Position numbers and translations under genes: made by a program. The notes under the pieces were generated by a model that saw nothing but the letters and a program-made list of their open reading frames with translations, was not told where the DNA came from and did not search any database. Positions 26,463 through 38,399 of a stretch of DNA of 64,000 nucleotides are shown here, piece after piece. This DNA comes from Nordella sp. HKS 07 (GTDB lineage Bacteria; Pseudomonadota; Alphaproteobacteria; Rhizobiales; Aestuariivirgaceae), in assembly GCF_011046735.1 (NCBI RefSeq), contig NZ_CP049258.1, positions 2,312,001 to 2,376,000 on the forward strand. The letters are read 5' to 3'. How positions within the stretch are numbered: the stretch's first letter is position 1; each line of letters starts with the position of its first letter.

Positions 26463-29027
26463 ATGGCGGGCCGGCGCATGGCAATCGAGCAACCAATCGA
26501 CACGGACGACGGTGCCGTACCGGCGGCCATACGCCGGTTCCTGCGTAACCGCCTGATGGAGTTCATCGGCTTCCTGAGCTTCGCGCTGTGCGTCGCGGTC
26601 GGCGTGGCGCTCGCCACCTGGTCGCCGGCCGATCCGTCCTTCAGCCGCGCCATCGACGGCGAGCCGCGCAACCTGCTCGGCTATCCGGGCGCGGTGATCT
26701 CCGACCAGCTCATGCAGCTTTTCGGCCTCGGCGTCATCGCGGTGATGGCGCTGCCCCTGTTGTGGAGCATGCGGCTGATGACGCATCATCCGGTCATCCG
26801 TCCGGTGCGTTCCGTCTTTGCCTGGATCCTGTTCGTCATCTGCTTCTCCGCCTTCCTCGCCATGATGCCGGCGCCGCAGGCTTTCGCGCTCGAGGCGGGT
26901 TTCGGCGGCCAGACCGGCGAGGTGCTGAAATCGGCGCTGCTCGCCGTGCTCAATCTCGGCTTCAAGGGTTTCTTCGCATCGCTCGTCGCCGCCGCGCTGT
27001 TCGGCGCCGGCGCCGTCCTGACCGGCGCCAAGGCGGTGGGACTGACCCGCTCGGACGGCGCATTGTCGGCGGCAATCGGCTATTACATCCGCTGTGGCGT
27101 CCACAGCCTGTGGGGCTTGCTGCGTAATCTCTATCAGCGCTGGCGCATGCATCGCGAGCTGAAGGCGCAGGACAAAGCCTTCCAGGCGCGCCAGGCCGCT
27201 GCTTCAGCTCCCGCCCGCAAGTCGCAGGCGCGCGTCGAGCCGCGTCTCGATGGCGCCGGCAAGACGAGGCGCAAAGTCGACGACAGGCAGGACAACCCGC
27301 CCTGGCTCAAGCTGCCTGCCGCCGAGGCGGAAGAGGACATCGACATCGAGCTGGAGGAGGAACAGGCAGCGGGCGAGCCGATCGACGAAGAAGTCGAGGA
27401 CGACATGGACGAGGCGCCGGTCGCGGCCTCGCGCCGGGTCAGCCCGCGCGCCGATCCGGTCATCAAGCAGGCGAAGCCCGGCAAGAAGCAGCGGGCCGCC
27501 AGCGATTACGAGCTTCCCGCGCTGACGCTTCTTGCCGAGCCAAAGAAGAACACCCGCGCCGTCGACCTGTCGCCGGAGGTGCTGGAGCAGAATGCCAGGG
27601 CGCTCGAAGGCGTGCTCGAGGATTTCGGCGTCAGGGGCCAGATCGTCAATGTGAGGCCGGGTCCGGTCGTCACGCTCTATGAGCTCGAGCCCGCGCCCGG
27701 CATCAAATCCTCGCGCGTCATCAGCCTCGCCGACGACATCGCGCGCTCGATGAGCGCCATCTCGGCCCGCGTCGCCGTCGTGTCGGGGCGCAATGCCATC
27801 GGCATCGAGCTGCCCAACCCGAAGCGCGAGACCGTGTATCTGCGCGAGCTTCTGGGCTCCGAGGCGTTCGAGAAGACCAATCAGAACCTGGCCATGGCGC
27901 TTGGCAAGAATATCGGCGGCGAGCCGGTCTTCGCCGATCTCGCGCGCATGCCGCATCTGCTCATCGCCGGCACCACCGGCTCCGGCAAGTCGGTCGGCAT
28001 CAACACGATGATCCTGTCGCTGCTCTATCGCCATACGCCGGACCGCTGCAAGCTGATCATGATCGATCCGAAGATGCTCGAGCTCTCGGTCTATGAAGGC
28101 ATTCCGCATCTCCTGGCGCCGGTCGTCACCGATCCGCGCAAGGCGGTGGTGGCGCTCAAATGGGCGGTGCGTGAGATGGAAGACCGGTACCGCAAGATGT
28201 CGAAGGTCGGGGTGCGCAATATCGACGGCTTCAATGCCAGGCTCGAGCAGGCGCGCGAGAAGGGCGAGGCGATGTCGCGCACCGTGCAGACCGGCTTCGA
28301 TCCGGAGACCGGCGAGCCCATCTTCGAGCGCGAGGAAATGGATATGTCGGCGATGCCTTACATCGTCGTCATCATCGACGAGATGGCCGATCTCATGATG
28401 GTGGCGGGCAAGGACATCGAAGGCGCGGTGCAGCGTCTGGCGCAGATGGCGCGCGCCGCCGGCATCCATGTCGTCATGGCGACCCAGCGTCCGTCCGTCG
28501 ACGTCATCACCGGCACGATCAAGGCGAATTTCCCGACCCGCATTTCCTTCCAGGTGACCTCGAAGATCGACAGCCGCACCATTCTGGGCGAGCAGGGCGC
28601 CGAGCAGCTCTTGGGCCAGGGTGACATGCTCTATATGGCGGGCGGCGGACGCATCTCGCGCCTGCATGGTCCCTTCGTCTCGGACGACGAGGTGGAGAAG
28701 ATCGTGCGCTCGCTGAAGAGGCAGGGTGCCCCGGAATATATCGAGGCGATCACCGAGGAGCCGGAAGAGGGCGCCTATGGTGAGCCGGGGGCTTCGGGTG
28801 GTTCCGGCGAAGGCAGCGGCTCTGGCGACGATCTCTACGACCAGGCTGTCGCAGTGGTCTTGCGCGACAAGAAGGTGTCCACCAGCTATATCCAGCGCCG
28901 TCTGCAGATCGGCTACAATAAAGCCGCGAGCCTCATTGAGCGCATGGAGAAGGAAGGCCTGATCTCGGCCGCCAACGCCACCGGCAAACGCGAAATCCTG
29001 GTTCCGGGCGACAGTGCCCGGGCCTGA
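26463..29027 (+). CDS. ftsK: DNA translocase FtsK
   Basis: A septal DNA pump that clears chromosome ends and activates dimer resolution at division. The 854-residue protein has four N-terminal membrane segments (about 30-190), a charged linker rich in Glu/Asp (about 280-320), and a motor domain with P-loop GTTGSGKS (about 502-509) and Walker [12 protein letters not shown] (about 634). A C-terminal winged-helix gamma domain (about 790-852, with [20 protein letters not shown]) reads KOPS-like polarity sequences. The ATG at 26463 is taken; a second ATG lies 15 bases later. It is followed by lolA. Confidence 0.95.
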   Translation: MAGRRMAIEQPIDTDDGAVPAAIRRFLRNRLMEFIGFLSFALCVAVGVALATWSPADPSFSRAIDGEPRNLLGYPGAVISDQLMQLFGLGVIAVMALPLLWSMRLMTHHPVIRPVRSVFAWILFVICFSAFLAMMPAPQAFALEAGFGGQTGEVLKSALLAVLNLGFKGFFASLVAAALFGAGAVLTGAKAVGLTRSDGALSAAIGYYIRCGVHSLWGLLRNLYQRWRMHRELKAQDKAFQARQAAASAPARKSQARVEPRLDGAGKTRRKVDDRQDNPPWLKLPAAEAEEDIDIELEEEQAAGEPIDEEVEDDMDEAPVAASRRVSPRADPVIKQAKPGKKQRAASDYELPALTLLAEPKKNTRAVDLSPEVLEQNARALEGVLEDFGVRGQIVNVRPGPVVTLYELEPAPGIKSSRVISLADDIARSMSAISARVAVVSGRNAIGIELPNPKRETVYLRELLGSEAFEKTNQNLAMALGKNIGGEPVFADLARMPHLLIAGTTGSGKSVGINTMILSLLYRHTPDRCKLIMIDPKMLELSVYEGIPHLLAPVVTDPRKAVVALKWAVREMEDRYRKMSKVGVRNIDGFNARLEQAREKGEAMSRTVQTGFDPETGEPIFEREEMDMSAMPYIVVIIDEMADLMMVAGKDIEGAVQRLAQMARAAGIHVVMATQRPSVDVITGTIKANFPTRISFQVTSKIDSRTILGEQGAEQLLGQGDMLYMAGGGRISRLHGPFVSDDEVEKIVRSLKRQGAPEYIEAITEEPEEGAYGEPGASGGSGEGSGSGDDLYDQAVAVVLRDKKVSTSYIQRRLQIGYNKAASLIERMEKEGLISAANATGKREILVPGDSARA

Positions 29028-29176
29028 GGGATCATGCTCTGAGGAGAGCCGGCTGGCTGATCGCCGGTTTCGCGCAAGCCGACAGGCCTAGGCTTAGGTC
29101 CGAATAGCGCAGGTGAGCGCCGCAAAAGCGCCCCGTTGTTGGGGGAATAGCGGCAATAGAACGAAGGGAACCCATT

Positions 29177-29830
29177 GTGAAGAAACTCTTCAGCAGGAAT
29201 TTTATCGGCCTCGCCGCCGCGGCCGCCCTCGGCGCCATGATCGTGGTCGCAGGTCCCGCCGGTGCGGCGAAATCCGACGACCTCACCGCCGACCAGTCGG
29301 CTCGGGTGAAGGAAGTCGCCAATTATATTCAGGGATTCCGGACCCTTCAGGGTGAGTTCACGCAGGTGAGCTCGAAGGGCAATGTGTCGAAGGGCGTTTT
29401 CGTTCTGGCCAAGCCCGGCAAGATGCGGTTCGAATATGCCGCCCCCAACCCCTTCATCATCGTGTCGGACGGTACCTGGGTGACGATCAAGAATCGCGAG
29501 AAGGAGAAATTCGAGGAATATCCTCTCTCGCAGACACCGCTCCGCCTGGTGCTTGATGACGACATCGATCTTCTGCAGGAAGCGAATATCCTCGGCGTCG
29601 ACACCAAGGACGGGCTCACCACCATCACCTTGCAGGATCGCAAGAAGACCGTGCCCGGCCATTTGATCCTGGTTTACGACGACAACCGCAAGGAGCTGCA
29701 ACAGTGGGTGGTTGTCGACGGGCAGGGCCGGCGGACGACTGTTTCGCTCGAAAACATCGTCACCGGCGTCAAGGCCGATCCTAAATTATTTTCAATCCAA
29801 GTCCGTCGCCTGAAAGACAGACGCAATTGA
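29177..29830 (+). CDS. lolA: Outer-membrane lipoprotein carrier protein LolA
   Basis: A periplasmic chaperone that ferries lipoproteins from LolCDE to the outer membrane. The 217-residue protein starts with a signal peptide (cleaved near AGAAKS, about 30). It contains the LolA core: YIQGFRTLQGEFTQ, LAKPGKMRFEYAAPNP, SDGTWVTI and the late DNRKELQQWVVVDGQG strand pair. The length matches alphaproteobacterial LolA. It lies between ftsK and xth, the usual order in this group. Confidence 0.9.
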   Translation: MKKLFSRNFIGLAAAAALGAMIVVAGPAGAAKSDDLTADQSARVKEVANYIQGFRTLQGEFTQVSSKGNVSKGVFVLAKPGKMRFEYAAPNPFIIVSDGTWVTIKNREKEKFEEYPLSQTPLRLVLDDDIDLLQEANILGVDTKDGLTTITLQDRKKTVPGHLILVYDDNRKELQQWVVVDGQGRRTTVSLENIVTGVKADPKLFSIQVRRLKDRRN

Positions 29831-29977
29831 GCGGTGGGCGAATAAGCCGCACTGGATGTGGAATCCACGCTGATTCAAGTTCTTAGGCGAAATGTGCAAT
29901 TTCTGTGACTGGCATTCCGACGTTGCCGCCCCGTAAATTGGGCATATCTGCTCCCCTGAATGTGATTGAGCAGGGCA

Positions 29978-30007
29978 TTGAAATCCGGGCACGGACTATC
30001 TAATTAT
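29978..30007 (+). promoter_or_regulatory. Candidate promoter of the xth leader/small RNA
   Basis: TTGAAA (29978-29983) and AATTAT (30002-30007) are separated by 18 bases. Transcription would begin close to 30014, the first base of the hairpin series. Matches are 5 of 6 and 4 of 6 to consensus, so this is plausible but not certain. Confidence 0.35.
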
Positions 30008-30012
30008 CCAGT

Positions 30013-30150
30013 TGTGCAGCGGGCCAAATCCTCATTTACGCCCCCCCGCTTGTAAATGAAGGATCTGCTGCACGCGCCGGTTTTCCCCTCCCGGCGCAAT
30101 TGCGCACGAGGCGCCGGGCGCCCGGACCCCGAACCGGGCGCCCAATTTAT
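30013..30150 (+). ncRNA. Candidate structured RNA: three consecutive hairpins with C-rich loops, upstream of xth
   Basis: The 365-base lolA-xth gap (29831-30195) has no gene. It contains hairpin 1 (30014-30073: outer GTGCAGC/GCTGCAC, inner ATCC-TCATTTAC/GTAAATGA-a-GGAT, loop GCCCCCCCGCTT), hairpin 2 (GCGCCGG 30074-30080 with CCGGCGC 30091-30097, loop TTTTCCCCTC) and hairpin 3 (GGGCGCCCGG 30116-30125 with CCGGGCGCCC 30134-30143, loop ACCCCGAA, then AATTTATTT). It could be a small RNA or a long 5' leader of xth. The C-rich loops could pair with purine-rich ribosome-binding sites. No known family was recognised. Bases 29831-29977 show nothing else I can name. Confidence 0.4.
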
Positions 30151-30195
30151 TTGCCCTCTTGCCTCAGGCCCCGCCCGCAAGGCATGAGGGCCCCC

Positions 30196-31008
30196 ATGAA
30201 AAAGCTCAAAATCGCCACCTGGAACATCAATTCCGTCCGCCTGCGCATCGGTCTGGTCTGCCGCCTGCTCAAGGAACACAGCCCTGACGTCCTGTGCCTG
30301 CAGGAAACCAAATGTCCGCCGGGCCAGTTTCCCTCCTCCCCGCTAAAGGAACTCGGCTACACGCATATCGCCGAGTCCGGCCAGGCCGGCTATCATGGCG
30401 TCGCCATCGTCTCGCGCCTGCCGCTCAACCAGATCGCGGTGCGTTCCTTCTGCCAGAAGCAGGATTGCCGGCACATCGCCGCCGTGATCGGCGAGCGCGA
30501 GCCGATCATCATCCACAATCTCTATGTTCCGGCGGGCGGCGACGAGCCTGATCGCACCATCAACGAGAAATTCGGCCACAAACTCGATTTCGTCGCCGAG
30601 CTCGAGCATTGGTTCGGCAACGGCTCGGTGCCCGAGAAACATCACGGGATCGTGGTCGGCGATCTTAATATCGCGCCGCTCGAAAACGATGTCTGGTCGC
30701 ACAAGCAGCTGCTGAAGATCGTCAGCCACACACCGGTGGAGACGACGGGCCTCATCCAGGCTCAGAAGGCCGGCAACTGGGTCGATCTGATCCGCCAGCA
30801 CATCCCGGCCGAGGAGAAAGTCTATACCTGGTGGAGCTACCGCGCCCATGACTGGGAGTTGTCCAATCGCGGCCGCCGGCTCGACCATATCTGGGCGACA
30901 CCCGATCTGGCGAAGCGCAGCAAGGGGATCGAGATCCTGCGCGAGGCGCGCGGCTGGACGCAGCCTTCGGATCATGTCCCGGTGATGGCGACGGTCGGGC
31001 TCAGCTGA
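30196..31008 (+). CDS. xth: Exodeoxyribonuclease III / AP endonuclease
   Basis: Repairs abasic sites and removes 3'-blocking groups in DNA. From ATG 30196 the protein is 270 residues. It has KIATWNINSVR (5-15), catalytic E37 in LQETK, YHGVAIVSR, the D/N pair in VVGDLNIAP (about 151-159), RRLDHIWAT and the C-terminal SDHVPV (about 260-265) with the catalytic D-H. I use ATG 30196 because MKKLKI matches the family N-terminus; the open frame extends 96 bases upstream without support. It is preceded by a structured region. Confidence 0.94.
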   Translation: MKKLKIATWNINSVRLRIGLVCRLLKEHSPDVLCLQETKCPPGQFPSSPLKELGYTHIAESGQAGYHGVAIVSRLPLNQIAVRSFCQKQDCRHIAAVIGEREPIIIHNLYVPAGGDEPDRTINEKFGHKLDFVAELEHWFGNGSVPEKHHGIVVGDLNIAPLENDVWSHKQLLKIVSHTPVETTGLIQAQKAGNWVDLIRQHIPAEEKVYTWWSYRAHDWELSNRGRRLDHIWATPDLAKRSKGIEILREARGWTQPSDHVPVMATVGLS

Positions 31009-31044
31009 GCGCTGTCGCTTTGCACCGCGGCCCGCTTGGCGGCC

Positions 31045-31977
31045 TCAGCTTTCCCCTTCAACCACCGCTGACATATCCATCGCCGCCGAGACAATGGTAC
31101 GTCTCAACCATGTGTGCCTGGGCGCGTCCTGCTGGCGCGCGTGCCAGGCGAGGCTCATCGTGAAACGTCCAAGATCGAAGGGAGGCGGCAACGAAACGAA
31201 GCGCCTCATATTGGCGGCGGCTCGTGCCAGGCTCGTGGGCAAGGTCATGATGAGGTCTGAGCGAGCGGCGATCTCGACCGCCGCGAAGAAGTTCGGCACG
31301 CGCAGCTTCACCCGTCGCGTCCGCCCCATCCGCGCAAGCACCTCATCGACAGGTGCAGGCCAGACACCGGTGACGCTCACCACGATATGCTCAAGCGCCA
31401 AAAAACTGTCGAGCGTGAGTTTTCCGGCGAGCGCAGGGTGTTGCGCCCGCATGAGCGTCACGAGTTCCTCGTCATAGAGGCGGCGTCGGTGGATGCCGGC
31501 CGGCGCTTCGTCGATCAGCGCCACCATCGCATCCGCGACACCGTTCTCCAGCGCTTCGAACCCGTTCGTGTCCGGCGCGATAATGTCGAGATCGAGGGAC
31601 GGTGCCTCGCGGGCGAGCAGGGCGAGCAAATGCGGCGTGAGCGCGGCGGCCTGAAGATCGGGCATCAGAAGCCGGATTCGCCCCGTCGCCGTCGCAGGAT
31701 CGAACGAGTTCGCTTCCAACATTTCTCCGACACCTGCCAGTATCCTGCGCAGCAGGGGGCGAACCTCCTCGGCACGGGAGCTGAGGATGTAGCCGCCGGG
31801 CCCATCGACCAGCAATGCGTCCGAAAACAGCGTGCGTAATCGCCCCAGGGCACGGCTCGCGGCCGGCTGGCTCATGCCGAGCCGGTGGGCGGCCCGCGTG
31901 ACGTTTTTCTCGTCCAGCAGCGCCTCGAGCGCCACCAGCAGGTTGAGGTCGATCCGACGTAAATCCACTTCGCGCAT
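31045..31977 (-). CDS. LysR-family transcriptional regulator
   Basis: A 310-residue LysR regulator. The N-terminal winged helix-turn-helix is DLNLLVALEALLDEKNVTRA followed by AHRLGMSQPAASRALGRL (about 10-50). The rest is a periplasmic-binding-like sensor domain with GRIRLLMPDL opening the effector region. It is divergent from the NmrA-like gene 85 bases away, the usual arrangement in which the regulator controls its neighbour and itself. LysR sites typically have a T-N11-A core, but none was assigned. I start at the second ATG (31977), as the extra six residues of the longer form are not conserved. The inducer is unknown. Confidence 0.88.
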   Translation of the reverse strand: MREVDLRRIDLNLLVALEALLDEKNVTRAAHRLGMSQPAASRALGRLRTLFSDALLVDGPGGYILSSRAEEVRPLLRRILAGVGEMLEANSFDPATATGRIRLLMPDLQAAALTPHLLALLAREAPSLDLDIIAPDTNGFEALENGVADAMVALIDEAPAGIHRRRLYDEELVTLMRAQHPALAGKLTLDSFLALEHIVVSVTGVWPAPVDEVLARMGRTRRVKLRVPNFFAAVEIAARSDLIMTLPTSLARAAANMRRFVSLPPPFDLGRFTMSLAWHARQQDAPRHTWLRRTIVSAAMDMSAVVEGES

Positions 31978-32061
31978 GCTGACTATATACGGCATGCATT
32001 GGACGCATGGAAAGCCGCGCCTATCGTTACTTTATCGAGCGAGCAGACGGAGTGGCAGATC

Positions 32062-32940
32062 ATGTATGTCGTGCTTGGAGCAAATGGACGGGCCGGCGGC
32101 CAGGCGGCACGCGCGCTCATCGAGCGCGGCGAAGCCGTGCGTGTCGTCCTGCGCCGCAAGGAGCAGGGTGAAAAATGGACAGCCCTGGGCGCGGAGGTGG
32201 CCGTCGCCAGCCTCGAGGATGCCGACACTATGGTCGATGCGCTGAAGGGCGCGGCGGGAGCATTCCTGATCAATCCGCCGCCGGTGAGCGGTGATCCCTA
32301 TGCGCGCACGTAAGATGTCGGCGCGGCGCTGGCCGACGCGGCACGGCGGGCGCGCCTGCCGAAGGCCGTTGTCCTGTCGTCCGTCGGAGCGCAGCATGCC
32401 TCCGGCACCGGCGTCATCGCCACCCTCAACCAGTTCGAGGCACGGCTGGAAAAGGTAGCACCGGCGACCGCCTTCCTGCGGTCAGGCTATTTTGTCGAGA
32501 CCTGGGGCGAGGTGGCGGCAACTGTAATGTCGGAAAGCGTGCTGCCGACCTTTCTCGATCCATCTCAGAAAATCCCGATGGTGAGCACGATCGATGTCGG
32601 GCGCGCGGCGGCAACCTTGCTGGGCGAGGAATGGACCGGGAAGCGGGTCGTGGAGCTGGGCGGGCCGGAAGACTGGAGCGCCGGCGATGTGGCGTCGGCC
32701 TTCGCGGAAGCTCTCGGCCGCCCGGTAGTGCCGATGTCGGTCCCGCCGGAGCGCCGCGCCGCGCTGCTTGCCGAGGAAGGCGTTCCTGGCGAGGTGGCGA
32801 GCGCGCTGCTCGGCATGTATGAGGGAATCGCCAACGGCCTGTTCACGCACCAGAACGACAGCGAGCACCGACGCGGCACGATTTCTCTGACGACGGCGAT
32901 AAAGCGCGTTATCGCAACGTTTGAACCAGCCGGCCGCTGA
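32062..32940 (+). pseudogene. NmrA-like NAD(P)-binding protein with an internal stop codon
   Basis: One open frame of 293 codons encodes an atypical SDR, with the Rossmann loop GANGRAGG at residues 6-13, but a TAA at 32311-32313 interrupts it after residue 83, in the context DPYAR-T-stop-DVGAALADAAR. The frame is the same on both sides, so this is a single nonsense change (GAA to TAA would be the simplest origin). Downstream parts such as VVLSSVGAQH and YFVETWGEV are well preserved. Members act as NAD(P)-sensing regulators or reductases. It may be a recent pseudogene or a base-calling error. It is divergent from the LysR gene. Confidence 0.85.
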
Positions 32941-32943
32941 TCC

Positions 32944-33420
32944 TCAGCGGCGCGGGAACGAGGCCGCGCGCTCGAAGAGGTGGCGCACGCGGTCGAAGTC
33001 GTCGACCGACCCCGCGAGCTTGCGCGACAGGGCGGCCATGACATGGGCGCCGAAATCGGGGAACTCGCCCACCACGCGCATGAACATGTCCCGGCTGATG
33101 CGGGTGGCGGTGACCTCGGTCCTGGCCGTCGCATTGAGCGAATAGTCGAGACCGGCGATCATCGCGAGCTCACCCAGGAACGCGCCGGGCCCGGCGAGCG
33201 CCACGGGAACACGCTTATCGCCCGCGTTCACCCATACATCCACCTCACCGGACAAGATGAGAAAGGCCGAGGCGCCTTGGCCGCCGATGCGGAAAATTTC
33301 CTGGCCGGCGGCAAAGCGTGCTTGCTCGCCGGCAAAGGCCATGACCTGCAGGTGTGCCGGATCGCATTCCGCGAAGAGCGGAATTTGCCTCAAGCTTTCG
33401 GCGTTTGCCCTGACATTCAT
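32944..33420 (-). CDS. Cyclic-nucleotide-binding-domain protein without DNA-binding domain
   Basis: A 158-residue protein made of one Crp-type cNMP-binding domain: PLFAECDPAHLQVMAFAGE, FRIGGQGASAFLILSGEVDV and FLGELAMIAGLDYSLNATARTEV, where the phosphate-binding cassette normally has GE and R-S/T residues and here reads GELAMIAGLDYSLNATA. There is no helix-turn-helix, so it is not a classical Crp/Fnr regulator and may act by protein contacts. I start at ATG 33420 because the earlier GTG at 33447 lies inside a dispersed repeat. Ligand unknown. Confidence 0.75.
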   Translation of the reverse strand: MNVRANAESLRQIPLFAECDPAHLQVMAFAGEQARFAAGQEIFRIGGQGASAFLILSGEVDVWVNAGDKRVPVALAGPGAFLGELAMIAGLDYSLNATARTEVTATRISRDMFMRVVGEFPDFGAHVMAALSRKLAGSVDDFDRVRHLFERAASFPRR

Positions 33421-33436
33421 GGTCGGCGCGCTGATC

Positions 33437-33546
33437 CCCTGGATCACGATTACCTCAGATCGGTCCGACCTGAAGTGATAAATGTGATCGATCCTTTAGT
33501 TTAGCGCGTGATCGGAAGCCGGCACCCACTTTTTCTGATCATGCGC
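33437..33546 (-). repeat. Dispersed repeat family B, copy 2 (inverted)
   Basis: Read on the minus strand it begins GCGCATGATCAGAAAAAGTG and proceeds through GTGCCGGCTTCCGATCACGC, ACATTTATCACTTCAGGTCG and ends TAATCGTGATCCAGG. It matches the copy at 62061-62177 throughout and the shorter copy at 34918-35001. It runs into the upstream extension of the cNMP-binding gene. Confidence 0.7.
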
Positions 33547-33619
33547 GAAAACGCGAATCACCCTCTTCCTCAGTACCACGTCGGCTAGAAAAGTTCAGTC
33601 GCCGCCTAGCGCGGGATGC

Positions 33620-34300
33620 CTAGGGCACCAGCTTGTAGCCGCCGGCTTCCGTCACCAGGATCTCGGCATGCGAGGGATCGCGCTCGATCTTCTGGCGCAG
33701 CCGGTAGATATGAGTTTCCAGCGTGTGAGTGGTGACGCCGGCATTGTAGCCCCACACATCGTGGAGAAGCGTGTCGCGTCCGATCACCTGCTCGCCGGCA
33801 CGATAGAGAAACTTGATGATCGCGGTTTCCTTCTCGGTGAGCCGGACCTTCTTGGCGTCGTCGCGTATCAGAAGCTTGGCCGACGGCTTGAACGTATAGG
33901 GCCCGACCCGGAACACCGCGTCCTCGCTCTGCTCGTGCTGGCGCAGATGCGCCCTGATGCGCGCCAGCAGCACGCCGAAGCGGAACGGCTTGGTGACATA
34001 GTCATTGGCCCCGGCATCAAGGCCGAGGATCGTATCTGAATCCGACGTCTGACCGGTCAGCATGATGATGGGGCCCTTGTGGCCGTTGCGCCGCATCGCC
34101 TTGCAGGCCTCGCGACCGTCCATATCGGGCAGGTTGACGTCGAGAAGCACCACATCGGCGGGCTCGCTCTTGAGCTGCTTGAGGCCCGAGGTCGCGGTGG
34201 CGGCATCGCTCACCGTAAATTCCTCCTGAAGAGCGAACTGCTCCTTCAAGGTGTCGCGCAAGACATCATCGTCATCGATGATGAGAATGCGTATGGCCAT
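33620..34300 (-). CDS. OmpR-family response regulator (CenR-like)
   Basis: A 226-residue two-component regulator. The receiver domain has acidic pocket residues DDDD (about 9-12), phosphorylation site D54 in VLLDVNLPDMDG, T/S in MLTGQ and K in VTKPF. The C-terminal winged helix (about 125-226) ends in THTLETHIYRLRQKIERD and ILVTEAGGYKLVP. Similar regulators (CenR type) control envelope functions in alphaproteobacteria; this assignment is inference. I start at ATG 34300, which follows CAGGGACC. It is divergent from the L,D-transpeptidase gene, fitting an envelope role. No sensor kinase is in the window. Confidence 0.85.
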   Translation of the reverse strand: MAIRILIIDDDDVLRDTLKEQFALQEEFTVSDAATATSGLKQLKSEPADVVLLDVNLPDMDGREACKAMRRNGHKGPIIMLTGQTSDSDTILGLDAGANDYVTKPFRFGVLLARIRAHLRQHEQSEDAVFRVGPYTFKPSAKLLIRDDAKKVRLTEKETAIIKFLYRAGEQVIGRDTLLHDVWGYNAGVTTHTLETHIYRLRQKIERDPSHAEILVTEAGGYKLVP

Positions 34301-34390
34301 GCTGGTCCCTGCCATGCCTGCTATATTGCTCCCGTCCTGAATTGGTGTTTTAAGGGGCTGGTCCCCTGTTGAAAAGCCCCGCGCCCTGTG

Positions 34391-34914
34391 GTGAACCGTC
34401 TCCTCCCTCTGCTTCATGTCATGGGCCTGACGCCCGCGTCCCAGGACGGGATTCTGCTTGCCGGTAACCTCCGAGTCCCCTGCAAGCTCGATCGGGACGG
34501 CGCTGGCTGAAACGCGAAGGCGACGGCGCCACCCCGCGGGGAGTATGGCCGATGCGGCGAATTCTGGCGCGGAGGGATTCGTCTTGGGGTTTACGCAGCG
34601 GCCTGCCGTTGCGTTTCATGGCGGGAGACGACGGCTGGTGCGACGCGGCCGAGGACCGCAATTACAACCGCTTCGTCAAGCTGCCTTACCCCGCGAGCCA
34701 CGAGGAGCTCTGGCGCCAGGATCATCTCTATGACGTGGTGGTCATCCTCGGTCATAACGACCTGCCGCGCATCCGCGGCTTCGGTAGTGCCGTGTTCTTT
34801 CATCTGACCGATCCGGAGGGCGGGCCGACCGCCGGCTGCATCGCCGTCACTGCGCGCGACATGCGCAAGATATTGCAGCTCTGCGGACCGAACACCCGGA
34901 TAAAGGTCTGGTAG
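34391..34914 (+). pseudogene. L,D-transpeptidase (YkuD-type) with a one-base deletion near the N-terminus
   Basis: From GTG 34391 the frame reads VNRLLPLLHVMGLTPAS...VPCKLDRDGA, then hits TGA at 34508. WLKREGDGATPRGVWPMRR and everything after is in the next frame. A one-base deletion between about 34499 and 34504 accounts for it. The C-terminal domain keeps the YkuD features RFMAGDDGWCDAAEDRNYNR, ILGHND, and HLTDPEGGPTAGCIAV with the catalytic cysteine. The family crosslinks or anchors peptidoglycan in the periplasm. No clear signal peptide is seen at the N-terminus. It may be an error in the sequence, since the catalytic part is intact. Confidence 0.8.
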
Positions 34915-34917
34915 TTA

Positions 34918-35001
34918 AGCGCCTGATCAGGAAAATTGGATACCGGTTTACCGCCCGATCACGCACTAAACTCGAGATTCCGACCACATTTATCAGTCAG
35001 G
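34918..35001 (+). repeat. Dispersed repeat family B, copy 3 (shorter)
   Basis: AGCGCCTGATCAGGAAAATT, GGATACCGGTTTACCGCCCG, ATCACGCACTAAAC and GATTCCGACCACATTTATCA follow the same order as copy 1 at 62061-62177. It ends in TCAGG, lacking the 3' extension. It fills the gap between the L,D-transpeptidase and yggS stops. Confidence 0.7.
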
Positions 35002-35006
35002 GCGTT

Positions 35007-35711
35007 CTAAGCGAGTTTCTTGGCGCGCTCGCCGAAGATGGCCGAGCCGACCCTCACATGGGTAGCGCCGAAGCGGATCGCCGTCTCGAAATCCGCGCTC
35101 ATGCCCATGCTCAGCTTCGTCACGCCGTTGCGCCTGGCGATCGTCTCGATCAGGGCGAAATGGAGGGCAGGCTCCTCATCGGCGGGCGGGATGCACATGA
35201 GCCCTGAAATGGCGAGCCCGTAAGTATCGCGGCAGGAGGCGATGAAACGCTCCGCTTCGCCGGGCCGGATGCCGGCCTTCTGCTCCTCTTCGCCGCTATT
35301 GATCTCGACGAAGAGCTCCGGTGAACGGCCCTGGCGCTGAATCTCGTCCGCCAGCACGCGCGCCAGTTTCTCGCGGTCGAGAGTCTGGATACAGTCGAAC
35401 AGCGCCACGGCGTCGGCCGCCTTGTTGGTCTGCAGGGGGCCGATCAGGTGCAGTTCGATGCCGCCATAGCGTGATTTGAGCTCCGGCCATTTGAGCTTGC
35501 TTTCCTGGACCCGGTTCTCGCCAAAGACCCGCTGGCCGGCTTCGATGACGGGCTCGACGGCCGGAGCCTCGAAAGTCTTGCTGACGGCGATCAGGGTGAC
35601 GTCTGCCGGGCGCCGGCCGGCTTCCGTGGCGGCGACCGCAATGCGCTGGCGCACCTGGGCGAGGCCGGGATGGTCGGAATCGACGTCAAGATGGGCGGGA
35701 TGGCGGCTCAT
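35007..35711 (-). CDS. yggS: YggS-family PLP-binding protein
   Basis: A single-domain alanine-racemase-like TIM barrel of 234 residues that binds pyridoxal phosphate and takes part in vitamin B6 and amino-acid homeostasis. PLP attaches to K45 in [38 protein letters not shown], and [20 protein letters not shown] with RVGSAIFG are family blocks. I start at ATG 35711; the open frame continues upstream 84 bases into the divergent leuS 5' region without support. Confidence 0.92.
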   Translation of the reverse strand: MSRHPAHLDVDSDHPGLAQVRQRIAVAATEAGRRPADVTLIAVSKTFEAPAVEPVIEAGQRVFGENRVQESKLKWPELKSRYGGIELHLIGPLQTNKAADAVALFDCIQTLDREKLARVLADEIQRQGRSPELFVEINSGEEEQKAGIRPGEAERFIASCRDTYGLAISGLMCIPPADEEPALHFALIETIARRNGVTKLSMGMSADFETAIRFGATHVRVGSAIFGERAKKLA

Positions 35712-35775
35712 GGCCCGCGATATACGCGGCTTGCGGGGCTTTGCAAGTGCTGGTACTTCCAAACCGCCCAACTGG

Positions 35776-38394
<2,619 letters not shown>

Positions 38395-38399
38395 GAGTC

